Shown: positions 1 to 9,576, counted from the stretch's first letter. The stretch: DNA of 64,000 nt from Paenibacillus sp. FSL R5-0345 (GCF_000758585.1 NZ_CP009281.1:4278001-4342000), one strand, 5' to 3'. Translations and numbers: made by a program. The notes: generated by a model from the letters alone, not told the origin.

Positions 1-2837
1 CATCCCTCGGCATAGACTGGCGAAGGTTGGATATAATTTTCCTCCGACAACGAATAATTCGGCAGGGTCATTCCGCTGTCATTGGTCACCGAATGCAACA
101 CACAGAGCACAGAGACACCTGGGAGCATAAGGTAATGCTGATTAACAACAATTCCTCGGTTCTTTTCCTGCTTCTCGATCGAAGTAGTGATACGTAATCC
201 TTTCCATACATTACCCTGAGCATCCATTTGCTCGGTCCAAGCTGCGCTCCTTGGCTCCTCCAACCGACTAAATCCACCTATGCCTGAAATACCCACACCG
301 AGTCCACCGTGCCAAGGATTCCACCAGGAACGTGGTGCTGCTTCCGGATAGGAGCTATCCAGCCATTCTTCTCCATGATGCTTCAGGGAATGTACAACAC
401 TGCCGAACTCAGGAGCAGCTGCAATAGAAAGAACTCCGTTGCTCACAGTGTATATAGTACCCGCTGGTCCCTCTTCTGTGTCACAGACAACGGCTGCTGT
501 TTCCGTTTGAGGGAACCAGAGGCCTGTTCGCTCTTGAATACGATCCTCTCCACGATAGACGACTCGAACCTTCTGTCCTGATTGGCTGTGTTCTGAAGAA
601 GTCTCCGCTTCCTCAGATGAGAGCTCAAAGCCCGCGGAGTGCAGATTCTGCTCTCTTTTCAGTTCCATCTCAGCGACTTTCTGCTCCTCTCCTCTATCCG
701 TTTGTACATACAGCTCGAGGCTCCCATTAAGCGAAGTCATCTTTCGTTCGAGTAACTCCGCATGAAGCGCCCCCGCCGCAAACAGGTTTCCACCGCCAAG
801 CGTTAATTCAAGATGATCATCCATCACCGGTGTGATCGGATCCGGCTGCTTCCGTGCAAAGGTGCGGAAATCCGACCACTTCAGGAAGGTGTTTAAAGCG
901 AACACCAGCGTCTTTGTTCGTACGACATCTCCAGCAGGGATTTGACCAAGATTATGCTCCAGTCCAAGTGGATACTCCGGACGAAGCAGCTTCAACGAAG
1001 GGTCCCAGCAAACGCCGCATGTGACGTTTTCTTCCTTGCTGAACAACCAATTTTCCGTAATTTGAGCGCTGTCCCAATTACCCGGATCGCCTGAGTAAGC
1101 ATCGCCCATATCTACGTAACGACCCTGATAGGGCAGGATGAGGCGTTTACCAAAAAATCCGAAATTCGTTAGTAGATACATATCCTCTTCCAACGTTTGG
1201 TTACTAGTATTGCGTACCTCGCTATAAAACTCAGCGATTCCGTTCGCAAAGAGCTTAGCCACTCTTTTTATCTCCAGACCCGGGAATTCATCTGATTCAT
1301 AAAGGGTCTCTAGAACTTGGCCCTCTCCTTCGGAATAGATCTTTACTGTTTTAGCCTGTTTCTTCGAGAATTCTTCGGCGAATGGTTTACCTAACTTCGG
1401 ATGGGTCAACCAGAAATTATGGCTCGAGCCGGGATATTCAATCCACATCCCATTGTCGTTATTATTAAGATGTACGGAGTAGGCGCCGTTTACAGCCACC
1501 CACTGATCCCCGTTTTCCCCGCCAAAGCGGCCATGTGTTCCTTTCATTAGCACAGATAATTTGCTGATGAAGGACACTGCCTTCTCTCCAGCCGGAACGG
1601 CTGTCACCTCAATATCCTGTGAATAAAGGCCATATGAATTTAGGGTAAAGGGTACTCGGACGGAAGCCTTACTTTTAGCTGGAACCGAGAAGCTTACTGC
1701 CCGATCCGCCCACGTCAAAAACTCTTCCTCTGGCAAATCAAAAGAAAATTCCGCTTCCGCTGCAAAATTATTCTCAACATTTAAGAATAGCTCAGCGGGA
1801 AGACCCGGATGCAGCTCACGTGTTGGCAACTCCATCCTCATTTTCAGTGGGAATTTAGGAGCAACACCTATACGAAACTCAGCGCGCTTGCCACCGATGA
1901 TCCATTTGCTCATAACCACAGGGTGAGTCTTCTTGTCGTTTTGCTCTTCACGAATCGGATCAAGCTCGAACTCACCTTCTACGATAACTGTTTCTCCTGG
2001 CGCGAGTGTTGGTGCAGCAGACAAGGCAAACTGAATATTTTTGTCATTTTGCCCTTTGATCTCAATGGCCAGATCAGACGCCGAACGATTCTTAATGTGA
2101 TAACGAATCTTATATGTGGAACCGAATACAAGATCGTGATCGTCAATCTCCGTGGAGATTTCATAGTCAGGTGTATCCAGAGCCGTCAGGCCGCGACCGG
2201 TCTTCTCGAATTCTGCGCGTAAGGAGAGTTCTCCCTTTTGCCAAGTGTAATCGAAGAAATCAAAACCACGCTCCCGGCGACCATCTGGCTGAATGGGCAG
2301 TTCACGGGTACTATCTGCATACCAATCCAGCTGCTCAAAATAAGGAGCAAGTGCTTCCGTTTGCAGAACCGTTGGAATAAAGTTCATTAGATGTACGTAA
2401 TCCTCATTTTTTTCCCAAAAGAATCCACATTTCTTATACATCGGTACAGCCTTCGTATTGCCTGCCCAAGTAAACAGATCAAGACGCGGCCAGCCCGCTT
2501 CAATTGTTTTGCGAACAGCGTTCAAAATCAGGTTACGACCTACCTTGTATCCGTGATAATCAGGTCTTACATTCAACAGCGGGACATACAAAGCCCCTTC
2601 GTCTTGACGGTAATGGGCAAAACTACAGAAGCCTACCACTTCCTCGCCATCAACGGCGAGAAACACATTTAGATTGGATGAGATCTCCATCTCGCGGCGC
2701 ACTGTATCCTCTGTTCTCTGATTGGTGCCTCCACCCCAGCTTTCATTGCTACGGTTCCACATTTCCGCTACCGCCCTAGCATAAGAAGGATCATATTCGA
2801 TAATGCGGATTTGTTCCGCTGTAGTCTTTACAGTCAT
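1..2837 (-). CDS. GNAT acetyltransferase fused to a large beta-rich protein (partial, runs off left edge)
   Basis: An uninterrupted reading frame of 945 codons runs from the ATG at 2837 to the window edge without a stop. The start has a good ribosome site (AAGGAGATGAGAGC). Residues 1 to about 150 look like a GNAT domain: acyl-CoA loop RPDYHGYKVG, then AGNTKAVPMYKKCGF. The remaining roughly 800 residues are beta-rich, with runs like immunoglobulin-like or alpha-mannosidase-type sandwiches, and a late segment (AAPEFGSVVHSLKHHGEEWL) resembles galactose-mutarotase-like folds. No signal peptide is seen, so it is probably cytoplasmic. Substrate unknown. It may acetylate or bind a glycan, but this is only inferred from the fold impression. 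The C-terminus lies outside the window. Confidence 0.8.
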   Translation of the reverse strand, partial: MTVKTTAEQIRIIEYDPSYARAVAEMWNRSNESWGGGTNQRTEDTVRREMEISSNLNVFLAVDGEEVVGFCSFAHYRQDEGALYVPLLNVRPDYHGYKVGRNLILNAVRKTIEAGWPRLDLFTWAGNTKAVPMYKKCGFFWEKNEDYVHLMNFIPTVLQTEALAPYFEQLDWYADSTRELPIQPDGRRERGFDFFDYTWQKGELSLRAEFEKTGRGLTALDTPDYEISTEIDDHDLVFGSTYKIRYHIKNRSASDLAIEIKGQNDKNIQFALSAAPTLAPGETVIVEGEFELDPIREEQNDKKTHPVVMSKWIIGGKRAEFRIGVAPKFPLKMRMELPTRELHPGLPAELFLNVENNFAAEAEFSFDLPEEEFLTWADRAVSFSVPAKSKASVRVPFTLNSYGLYSQDIEVTAVPAGEKAVSFISKLSVLMKGTHGRFGGENGDQWVAVNGAYSVHLNNNDNGMWIEYPGSSHNFWLTHPKLGKPFAEEFSKKQAKTVKIYSEGEGQVLETLYESDEFPGLEIKRVAKLFANGIAEFYSEVRNTSNQTLEEDMYLLTNFGFFGKRLILPYQGRYVDMGDAYSGDPGNWDSAQITENWLFSKEENVTCGVCWDPSLKLLRPEYPLGLEHNLGQIPAGDVVRTKTLVFALNTFLKWSDFRTFARKQPDPITPVMDDHLELTLGGGNLFAAGALHAELLERKMTSLNGSLELYVQTDRGEEQKVAEMELKREQNLHSAGFELSSEEAETSSEHSQSGQKVRVVYRGEDRIQERTGLWFPQTETAAVVCDTEEGPAGTIYTVSNGVLSIAAAPEFGSVVHSLKHHGEEWLDSSYPEAAPRSWWNPWHGGLGVGISGIGGFSRLEEPRSAAWTEQMDAQGNVWKGLRITTSIEKQEKNRGIVVNQHYLMLPGVSVLCVLHSVTNDSGMTLPNYSLSEENYIQPSPVYAEG

Positions 2838-3002
2838 GCTCTCATCTCCTTATTCATCAATTATGAGTATGTATACAACTTTTTTCAAATAACTCCTACG
2901 AGTTCTTATTATACTATTAATTGGAAGGCAGTTACGAGGTAAAAAACTCTTTCTCCTTATTCTCTACATAAAGCCACTGCCTGCAGAAAGCTGCAGAATA
3001 AA

Positions 3003-3029
3003 AAGCTGTCGAGACTCCCTCGACAGCTT
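3003..3029 (-). terminator. Intrinsic terminator after MFS gene
   Basis: An 11-bp perfect stem AAGCTGTCGAG/CTCGACAGCTT with a 5-nt loop is followed, reading the minus strand, by TTTTTATT. It lies 29 nt after the MFS stop codon, so it ends that transcript before the GNAT-fusion gene. Confidence 0.88.
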
Positions 3030-3058
3030 CGAATCTACTCTATGAGCAGCATTTCTTT

Positions 3059-4234
3059 TTAACAACTCTCCACACGATCCGCTGATCTTTTTTTCAAATT
3101 CGCGATACCTACAATACTAATCAATAGCACGCAGAGAGCATACGGAAGTGCCATATTTGCGGTGTATAAAGCTGTTCCTATAACTGGACCTATGAATGAT
3201 CCGCCCCCTTGCAGGGCCGCAATAAAGGAAGCAACGCTTCTTTGCTCGTGATCTTGAACCGCCATTGAAGCACCCGCACTGTAGCCAAGCAATGTAAAGC
3301 CGTTGCCAATTCCCAAAAATGTAAAGTCTACATAAGCAAATCTGATAAACAATAACAAGCCTAGCAGCCCCAAAGCCACAAATAATAGCCCTACTAGCAG
3401 CACCTTTTTAGGATGCCATTTGAGATATTTACTGATCACAATTTGCGAGAGTACCACCATTATTCCCGAGATAGCCAGACCTGTTCCAATTAACTGAGTA
3501 GCTTGCTGGGTACTATATCCAAGGCTATCCTGCACAAAAAATCCGATAGTAACCTGCACGATATTCAGAGCAAACGATAGCAATAGTCCAATCCATAAAT
3601 AGAGGCGTATCCGTTTGTCGTTGGGTGAAAGTGAAATCGCCTGCCGTTCGATCTCGATATTCTTTTCTTTAGGAATAAACACTAGAAATAAAATAGCCAA
3701 GGTGAATAAACATATCGCTGCGGCGTACATTGGTGAGGTGAGTCCCAGCGAAGCCATTCCTCCGCTCATTGCAGGTCCTACTACGAAGCCAAGTCCATTG
3801 GCTGCACCGAATAATGCCATTCCCTGTGTACGGGTCTCTTTTGTACTCCAGCCCATAACATAAGCTTGTGCTAATGCCGGAATACCTCCAAAGAAAAAGC
3901 CGGCGATTGCACGAAGTATAAAGAAACTCCAAAATAGGCTAGTTTTACTCTCAGCATGTACTGCATAATCAGCCAACAGTGCAAAAATGACTAGTGTTGC
4001 CATATAGACGAACATAATCGAAGAGAGCAGCCATTTTCGGCTCATGAACGTTTGTTTTTCCCAGAAATAACCTCCAAGCAGCCAGCAAAGTCCCGCAACT
4101 GATACCAAACATCCTGATTGAAAATCACTAAGTCCCAGATTTCGAGCAAGCGGACCGATAATCGGATTAAATGCAGCTATTGATATCATCCCTGTAAGTA
4201 CGATTAGAAACATAATACTCAATCTGTATTTCAT
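3059..4234 (-). CDS. MFS transporter, 12-TM multidrug/sugar efflux type
   Basis: The product is about 391 residues with about 12 hydrophobic segments, typical of a major facilitator protein in the cytoplasmic membrane. It carries the usual half-repeat signatures: GLGFVVGPAMSGG near the end of the first half and the ALQGGGSFIGPVIGTALY motif in the second half. The ATG at 4234 (MKYRLSIMF) was chosen over an in-frame start 30 nt upstream because GGGAGGAGAAGGGG sits just before it. Drug export is likely from the family, but the substrate cannot be read from sequence. Transcribed alone; a terminator follows. Confidence 0.85.
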   Translation of the reverse strand: MKYRLSIMFLIVLTGMISIAAFNPIIGPLARNLGLSDFQSGCLVSVAGLCWLLGGYFWEKQTFMSRKWLLSSIMFVYMATLVIFALLADYAVHAESKTSLFWSFFILRAIAGFFFGGIPALAQAYVMGWSTKETRTQGMALFGAANGLGFVVGPAMSGGMASLGLTSPMYAAAICLFTLAILFLVFIPKEKNIEIERQAISLSPNDKRIRLYLWIGLLLSFALNIVQVTIGFFVQDSLGYSTQQATQLIGTGLAISGIMVVLSQIVISKYLKWHPKKVLLVGLLFVALGLLGLLLFIRFAYVDFTFLGIGNGFTLLGYSAGASMAVQDHEQRSVASFIAALQGGGSFIGPVIGTALYTANMALPYALCVLLISIVGIANLKKRSADRVESC

Positions 4235-4334
4235 GAAATCCCCTTCTCCTCCCAACAAAACCAAAACAATATACGATTCATAATCGCTGTGTTCATGGTA
4301 CTATGTCTGGAAGCCGGGCCTCTACCCCTTAGCG

Positions 4335-4353
4335 GATAACTTTAACGGTTATC
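4335..4353. promoter_or_regulatory. Inverted repeat upstream of MFS gene, possible operator
   Basis: GATAAC and GTTATC form a dyad with a 7-nt centre, about 100 bp upstream of the MFS start. It may be a regulator site, but no clear promoter was located, so this is weak. Confidence 0.25.
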
Positions 4354-4378
4354 GGGATTAATAGAAGAGCACGCAAAA

Positions 4379-4398
4379 AACTGCTCCTAAGAGCAGTT
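4379..4398 (-). terminator. Intrinsic terminator after LCP gene
   Basis: Stem AACTGCTC/GAGCAGTT with a 4-nt loop and a run of six T on the minus strand, about 70 nt after the LCP gene stop. Confidence 0.8.
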
Positions 4399-4470
4399 TA
4401 TAGAACAACATTTTATTGAAACAATTTTCGAATAGGAATGGGAATGGGAAGACTCTCTGCAAACTTGATG

Positions 4471-5490
4471 TTAATCTACCGTCCCAATATTCTCCAAATG
4501 TAATGAGCTTTCGGTGCTAACGCCCGCTTCCGTACTCAGAGTAGTAAGCGCTTGTTTAAGATCCTCTTTATTCACATACACGTATGGACTCTTCCAAAGC
4601 GATTCCACATGTAAGGAATTAATATGGTCTGGTTTTAGTTTCGGAAAGTTCAATAACCATTGCTGGAGATCCGCTTGAGGAATATCTGTCTTCACATTAT
4701 CACCAATGATATCCAATACATTTCCCCACTGGGACACGCCTTGGAAATTCCCCAGCTTATCCAGAATTTGTTTAATTACTTGCTGCTGTCGATCATTGCG
4801 CTGAAAATCAGAGGATTCAGCCGTTCCTTGATTCGATTTCCGGTAACGCACAAAATCAAGTACTTGTTTGCCGTCCAGCTTCTGCAAGCCCTTCTTTAAG
4901 TCGATGTTCGTCCCATCTGCCGAATCGGTATATTTCATATCCATATCGACATCAATGGTTAGTCCGCCAAGCAAGTCCACCGTCTCCTGCAACACATCAA
5001 AATTCACCACAACCATGTGATCAATCGGCAGACCCAGTAAATTACTGAAAAACTCTTTTGTATTAGGAATAGCCTCTGTTTTGTCTTTTATGTAATGGTA
5101 AGCATAATAATAATTGGCTTTGCGGGAAGGTAACGATTTAGGTTTTAACAACAAATCCCGCGGTATAGATAAGAAACTCGTCGACTTGGTATCCGGATTG
5201 AAGCTGACAAGCATCAGCACATCGGTATTCATTACCCCTCCACCGCCGTCCCGACTATCTACCCCGGCAAGCAGAACAATCATTGGTTCAACCGATACCG
5301 ATTCTTTTTTTTCCGCTGGAGCAGCTGTTGGCTGGACGGTGACTGGAGCAGCCATACGCTGAATCGCATCATCCGTCTTTTTATACAAATACCCTGCATA
5401 CCCTCCAATCCCTATTATAGTCGCTCCTATGACAAGACCAATGCTGATCAGAATTTTACGGGTTGTTGTCCACTTGCGTTTGTTAGACAT
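4471..5490 (-). CDS. LytR-CpsA-Psr (LCP) family cell-wall glycopolymer transferase
   Basis: About 339 residues. A short basic N-terminus is followed by one membrane anchor (ILISIGLVIGATIIGIGGYA), then an extracytoplasmic LCP domain with the LLAGVDSRDG strand, the STSFLSIPRDLL phosphate-binding segment and later FVRYRKSNQ. LCP enzymes transfer undecaprenyl-linked polymers such as teichoic acids onto peptidoglycan. The ATG at 5490 is preferred to one 12 nt upstream because GGAGG is correctly spaced before it. It follows the rodA-like gene by 30 nt, so the two envelope genes are probably cotranscribed and end at the terminator near 4390. Confidence 0.9.
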   Translation of the reverse strand: MSNKRKWTTTRKILISIGLVIGATIIGIGGYAGYLYKKTDDAIQRMAAPVTVQPTAAPAEKKESVSVEPMIVLLAGVDSRDGGGGVMNTDVLMLVSFNPDTKSTSFLSIPRDLLLKPKSLPSRKANYYYAYHYIKDKTEAIPNTKEFFSNLLGLPIDHMVVVNFDVLQETVDLLGGLTIDVDMDMKYTDSADGTNIDLKKGLQKLDGKQVLDFVRYRKSNQGTAESSDFQRNDRQQQVIKQILDKLGNFQGVSQWGNVLDIIGDNVKTDIPQADLQQWLLNFPKLKPDHINSLHVESLWKSPYVYVNKEDLKQALTTLSTEAGVSTESSLHLENIGTVD

Positions 5491-5520
5491 AATTTCCTCC
5501 ACTCAGTTCCAGTAGCTTTT

Positions 5521-6642
5521 TCAATCCGTGCTTTCATCTTTATGAACTTTGACACTTAGCACTATGCCAATCGCAATCATATTAGTGAGCAGTGAGCTGC
5601 CTCCATAGCTAATAAAAGGCAATGATATCCCCGTCAGGGGCAGCAACCCCATATGCATTCCAAGGTTAACAGAAACTTGAAAGATGATCATGGCGATAAA
5701 TCCGGTGACAACATATGCCCCCGCACGATCCCTGCTTTCGAGCGCAATAAAGATCATGCGATACACGAGCAATAAATAAAGCATTAGCAACACGGATGAA
5801 CCTATAAAACCGTATTTTGCACCGATAACTACATAGATCGAATCGGAATACGCGTAAGGAATATATCCTTTTCGCAAAAAAATACCTTCACTGCCCGATA
5901 ATCCTCCGGAACCTATGGCTATCATCGCGTTTTTAACATGCCAAGATTTATCAGGATCACTCTGCGGGTCCAAAAAGGCTTGGATTCGTGACAGTTGATG
6001 GGGCTCGACAATCTTGGATAACAAGTCGAAGTTGGCATAATACAGCCATAGTATCGTGCCGATCGAAATAATCACAACACCGAGGATCAGGAGCATATAA
6101 AGCGCACGGATGTTACCAATCCAAAGCATGCTTAGCAATATACCAGCAAAAACGAGTGCTGTACCCAGGTCAGGTTGGTCCATGATCAAAATAAAAGGAA
6201 TACAAAAAACGAAACAAACCGGCACTAAATCTTGAAAAAAACGTAGCTGCTGCCCCTCTCGTTTACCCAATAGATGAGCAATGAGCAGCACTGTACATAT
6301 TTTAGCCAGCTCCGAGGGTTGAAGCTGAAAGCTTCCAATACTTAACCAGCGTACGGCACCGTTGAGGTTTTCTCCAACCAACTTAACCAGCACAAGTAGA
6401 CCTACACCCACACCATATAAGAGATACGCTAACCTACCCAATAGAATCTGATAATCTACCAACGCAATGAATAACATGGGTATGCAAAATATAGCAAATA
6501 AATACAAAGAACTAATGTAAAGACCGTCTAACCGTGTATCCGTAGTCGCTCCATAAATAGCAACAGTACCAATACCAACTAGGCATGTTACGAGAAGAAG
6601 TACGGATCTGTCCAGCTTTGCAATTTTGGTGGAGATAATCAT
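5521..6642 (-). CDS. SEDS-family peptidoglycan glycosyltransferase (RodA/FtsW/SpoVE-like)
   Basis: A 373-residue multi-pass membrane protein. The family signatures are clear: QPSELAK at about residues 108-114, IMDQPDLGTAL at 153-162, and the C-terminal PLTGISLPFISYGGSS. Asp267 in YAYSDSIYV occupies the place of the catalytic Asp of RodA (family knowledge), so the enzyme should be active. SEDS proteins polymerise lipid II with a partner class B penicillin-binding protein, which is not in this window. It is 30 nt upstream of the LCP gene. RodA is favoured over FtsW because there is no long cytoplasmic tail, but this is not certain. Confidence 0.9.
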   Translation of the reverse strand: MIISTKIAKLDRSVLLLVTCLVGIGTVAIYGATTDTRLDGLYISSLYLFAIFCIPMLFIALVDYQILLGRLAYLLYGVGVGLLVLVKLVGENLNGAVRWLSIGSFQLQPSELAKICTVLLIAHLLGKREGQQLRFFQDLVPVCFVFCIPFILIMDQPDLGTALVFAGILLSMLWIGNIRALYMLLILGVVIISIGTILWLYYANFDLLSKIVEPHQLSRIQAFLDPQSDPDKSWHVKNAMIAIGSGGLSGSEGIFLRKGYIPYAYSDSIYVVIGAKYGFIGSSVLLMLYLLLVYRMIFIALESRDRAGAYVVTGFIAMIIFQVSVNLGMHMGLLPLTGISLPFISYGGSSLLTNMIAIGIVLSVKVHKDESTD

Positions 6643-6713
6643 GAACCAACCTCTATTTAATTTCTGTATTTTTCTTGTTGTGTACGGGATACATGCATGA
6701 AAATGAGCAGCAT

Positions 6714-6775
6714 AAATAATCCGCTGAGCACATACACCTTCTTTGAAGATGATGCTGAAGTGCTACGGATTATTT
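6714..6775. repeat. Long imperfect stem-loop between lipoprotein and rodA-like genes
   Basis: The 10-bp arms AAATAATCCG (6714-6723) and CGGATTATTT (6766-6775) are complementary. An inner AGCAC/GTGCT pair extends the structure. The T tract on the minus strand is interrupted (ATTATTTATG), so it may be a weak terminator or processing site separating the lipoprotein gene from rodA. Confidence 0.5.
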
Positions 6776-6785
6776 GGTTGAATGA

Positions 6786-7328
6786 TTATCTCAGATCAAA
6801 TTTGCCCTGATACGCCTTTTTCGATAACAGCTTTAATTGATCTTCACTCAGCGTATAAATATCCAGGCCGTTCCCTGCCTCACCCAATGACCAGCCCAGC
6901 GCGAGCTCTTTATGCCCATCATCATCGACATCATAGAATCCGGCATAATCCAGACCATACCCAAATCCCTCAACCTCCGTAATCTTTTGCCACGCTTCAT
7001 TTTCCTGCCTAAGCAGCATTGCTTTTATAGAAGAACCTTTGTTTTTGCTGTACTCATATACAACTACAGCTTCGTCGATACCGTCTCCATCCATATCCCC
7101 AAAGGAGATCGCATTATCCTCTTGTCCATCCAACGGAGTTATCAATTGAGCTTTGTCGGGAAGCCATTTGATAAATTCCTGGCTCGTTTTGTCACGCTGC
7201 AGGCTTGCTTCCGATGATGGAGGCTTAATCAGCTCTCCGGGTGTTGCCGGGACTCCGCATCCTCCGAGCAAAAATAACGTTGTTAACATAGCACCTATTT
7301 TTATGAATTCGCTCGGCATTTGGATCAT
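6786..7328 (-). CDS. Lipoprotein with FG-GAP/VCBS-like calcium-binding loops, function unknown
   Basis: About 180 residues. The N-terminus has a hydrophobic stretch ending in a lipobox (LFLLGGC), so it is likely an anchored extracytoplasmic lipoprotein. Two Asp-rich loops, GDMDGDGIDEA and YDVDDDGHKELAL, are typical of FG-GAP/VCBS or EF-hand-like calcium sites in beta-propellers, but the protein is too short for a whole propeller. The ATG at 7328 was chosen because GCGAGGAG stands before it. The gene lies about 80 nt after the histidine kinase stop and points the same way, so it may be part of that operon and could act as an accessory or target of the two-component system (inference). Confidence 0.7.
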   Translation of the reverse strand: MIQMPSEFIKIGAMLTTLFLLGGCGVPATPGELIKPPSSEASLQRDKTSQEFIKWLPDKAQLITPLDGQEDNAISFGDMDGDGIDEAVVVYEYSKNKGSSIKAMLLRQENEAWQKITEVEGFGYGLDYAGFYDVDDDGHKELALGWSLGEAGNGLDIYTLSEDQLKLLSKKAYQGKFDLR

Positions 7329-7409
7329 CGACTCCTCGCTTGTCCGCATATATAGTATTTTATCTGTGATAGAGATGAAAGTGGTTATGAAATAGTTAAA
7401 TTTAAGTTC

Positions 7410-8795
7410 TTATTTTCTCGGTAAGTCAAATTGGACAATCGTGCCCTTGCCTAAAGTACTGCTTATTCGCAGCTCACCAAGATGCAATGTAATGATTTGT
7501 TCGGAGATGGACAAGCCCAAACCGCTGCCTGACGCTTGTTGATCCCCTTTGTAGAATTTTTGCCGCACATTCTCTAAATCCGTTTCTGCGATGCCTGATC
7601 CAGTATCCTCAACCGTAATTACAACTTTCCCTGGAACCGTATGGGCGCTGATAAGGATTCGACCTGAGGAACTAGTAAATTTAAGCGAATTATCGATGAG
7701 ATTAATCATGACTTGCTTCACACGATTCTCGTCAGCTTGAATGACCGGCAGATTCTCTTCTATTTTCACTTCGAGTGAAATGCCTTGCCGGGTTGCTCTA
7801 GGCGTGAGTTGTCTGCCAATATGCTGCAACAGCTCCGTTAGATCCACAGATGTGAGATGAATAGCGATTCTTCCGTTATCCAATTTGGAGAAATCGAGCA
7901 GTTCATCCACCATATGAGTTAATCTGTCACTTTCAGATTCAATGATATCTAACCCATCATGAAACAGAGCTTGGTTACTTCCTCCAGCCGCCTTTAAAGT
8001 TATTACCCAGCCTTTGATCGAGGTCAGAGGCGTACGCAGTTCATGGGTTACGGATGTGATAAAGTCATTCTTTAGCTGCTCACTTTTCGAGATTCGACTG
8101 GCCATCATATTTAACGTATCCGCCAAGGAACCAAGCTCGTCTTGGTATCGCTTTTGTACTCTTATGCTGAAATTTCCTTCGGACATTTGGTCTGCTGCCA
8201 GTTTTAGATCTTTAATGGATCTCGTTATGGTCCACGACAGCAATAATCCTAGCAGGGTGACAATACCAATCACTAGCAAACCTACCCCGATCAGTAAAAC
8301 TGCAATTTGATTAACAGCATGTATCGTTTCCGTTAAGGACGTAATAAATCTGACTTCCCCTACAATATTCCCTTTGGCTTGTAAAGGATAGGATACCGCA
8401 AAAATAGCTTCCTCAGTTACAGGGTCCTCCCCCTTCCAACTGCCAGGCTGCCCTTTCATCGCTTCTTGCACATCCATGTAATCTGTCATGGTAAAATCGC
8501 CTTGGATTCCATTTGAATCCTGCAACAGCCGACCTTCAGCATTAATAATCTGTACCTGTGCATCGGAATGGCTGGCAAAACCCTTTAACAATCTATCCGA
8601 TTGTTCCTCTAAATCCTCGTCGCCAAAATATTGCTGATAAAAGGAAGCCGACAGCTCTGCTTGATTCATCAGGGTTTGCTCAATATTATGGAAATAATAA
8701 TATCGTACAGAAATATTAAGAATAACTTCAAGAATGAGCACAGTAAGACAGATCACTACACAATAGCTTCCCACTAATCTTTTCTGAATCCCCAT
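7410..8795 (-). CDS. Membrane sensor histidine kinase (HAMP, HisKA, HATPase_c)
   Basis: 461 residues. TM1 is at about 8-30, an extracytoplasmic loop of about 130 residues follows, and TM2 is at about 162-190. A HAMP linker then leads to the H-box SVTHELRTPLTS with His251 as the phospho-acceptor. The ATP-binding domain shows NLIDNSLKF (N-box), VEDTGSGIA (G1) and GSGLGLSI (G2). It begins 4 nt after the response regulator stop, so the pair is translationally coupled. Architecture is close to PhoR/ResE/WalK-type kinases. The signal is unknown; the neighbouring envelope genes suggest cell-wall sensing, which is only inference. Confidence 0.93.
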   Translation of the reverse strand: MGIQKRLVGSYCVVICLTVLILEVILNISVRYYYFHNIEQTLMNQAELSASFYQQYFGDEDLEEQSDRLLKGFASHSDAQVQIINAEGRLLQDSNGIQGDFTMTDYMDVQEAMKGQPGSWKGEDPVTEEAIFAVSYPLQAKGNIVGEVRFITSLTETIHAVNQIAVLLIGVGLLVIGIVTLLGLLLSWTITRSIKDLKLAADQMSEGNFSIRVQKRYQDELGSLADTLNMMASRISKSEQLKNDFITSVTHELRTPLTSIKGWVITLKAAGGSNQALFHDGLDIIESESDRLTHMVDELLDFSKLDNGRIAIHLTSVDLTELLQHIGRQLTPRATRQGISLEVKIEENLPVIQADENRVKQVMINLIDNSLKFTSSSGRILISAHTVPGKVVITVEDTGSGIAETDLENVRQKFYKGDQQASGSGLGLSISEQIITLHLGELRISSTLGKGTIVQFDLPRK

Positions 8796-8798
8796 TCT

Positions 8799-9503
8799 TC
8801 AACCATCCTTTCTAAAGCGGTATCCGAGCCCCCATACAGTCTCAATCCAATGCGGGTTTGAAGCATCCTCTTCAATCTTCTCTCTTAGCTTACGCACGTG
8901 AACATCCACCGTCTTTGGATCGCCAATATAATCCTCACCCCAAACCAAATTCATTAATTCATTCCTAGAGAGTGCTGTATCCGGATGCTCCAGAAAGGTC
9001 TTCATCAATAGAAACTCCTTCGGAGTTAATTCAATAATGTCATCCTGCTTAAACATCTTGTTCGAGTTCAGATCCAGGCGAATCGGTCCAGATTGAAGTA
9101 TAGTTCTTTGCGGTTTTAGAGCTGTTTCTGTACGACGCAATATCGCTTTAATCCGTGCCACCAGTTCTAATGGATTAAAAGGCTTCACAATGTAATCGTC
9201 GGCACCAATTTCTAGGCCATTGATTTTATCCAAGTCCTGTCCACGTGCAGTTAAGAAAATGATGATGACCCCGGGGTCCTGCTCTCTGATCTTGCGACAA
9301 ATCTCAAACCCATTCGAATCCGGCAGCATGATGTCCAGAACAATAACGTCTGGCCGGTTCGCATTAAAGCTCTGCAATGCTTGTTCACCAAAAGCAGCCT
9401 CACTAACCACAAACCCATTATTCGTTAGATTGATAGATATAAATCGTCTAATATTATCATCATCTTCCACAATAAGCACATGATTGCGTTCTTCAGTATC
9501 CAT
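8799..9503 (-). CDS. OmpR/PhoB-family response regulator
   Basis: 234 residues. The receiver domain has the acidic pocket VEDDD (12-16), phospho-acceptor Asp57 in VLDIMLPD, Thr85 in FLTARG and Lys107 in IVKPF. The C-terminal winged helix has the usual ELTPKEFLLMKTFLEH and ending VWGLGYRFR. It is the first gene of the two-component operon with the kinase just downstream. It should bind direct repeats in target promoters; no targets were identified here. Confidence 0.95.
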   Translation of the reverse strand: MDTEERNHVLIVEDDDNIRRFISINLTNNGFVVSEAAFGEQALQSFNANRPDVIVLDIMLPDSNGFEICRKIREQDPGVIIIFLTARGQDLDKINGLEIGADDYIVKPFNPLELVARIKAILRRTETALKPQRTILQSGPIRLDLNSNKMFKQDDIIELTPKEFLLMKTFLEHPDTALSRNELMNLVWGEDYIGDPKTVDVHVRKLREKIEEDASNPHWIETVWGLGYRFRKDG

Positions 9504-9548
9504 GATTATCCCCCTATTCCTCCGTACTCAACAAGCAAAAAAAGCAAA

Positions 9549-9576
9549 AAGACTCTCCCTGTAAAGAGAGAGTCTT
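9549..9576 (-). terminator. Intrinsic terminator after Gfo/Idh operon
   Basis: A perfect 9-bp stem AAGACTCTC/GAGAGTCTT with a 10-nt loop, followed on the minus strand by TTTGCTTTTTTT. It ends the three-gene dehydrogenase operon, 65 nt after its last stop. Confidence 0.88.

Noticed and set aside
309..2779. Several plus-strand frames over the GNAT-fusion gene
   Set aside because: They are antisense to a continuous 945-codon frame with a strong ribosome site.
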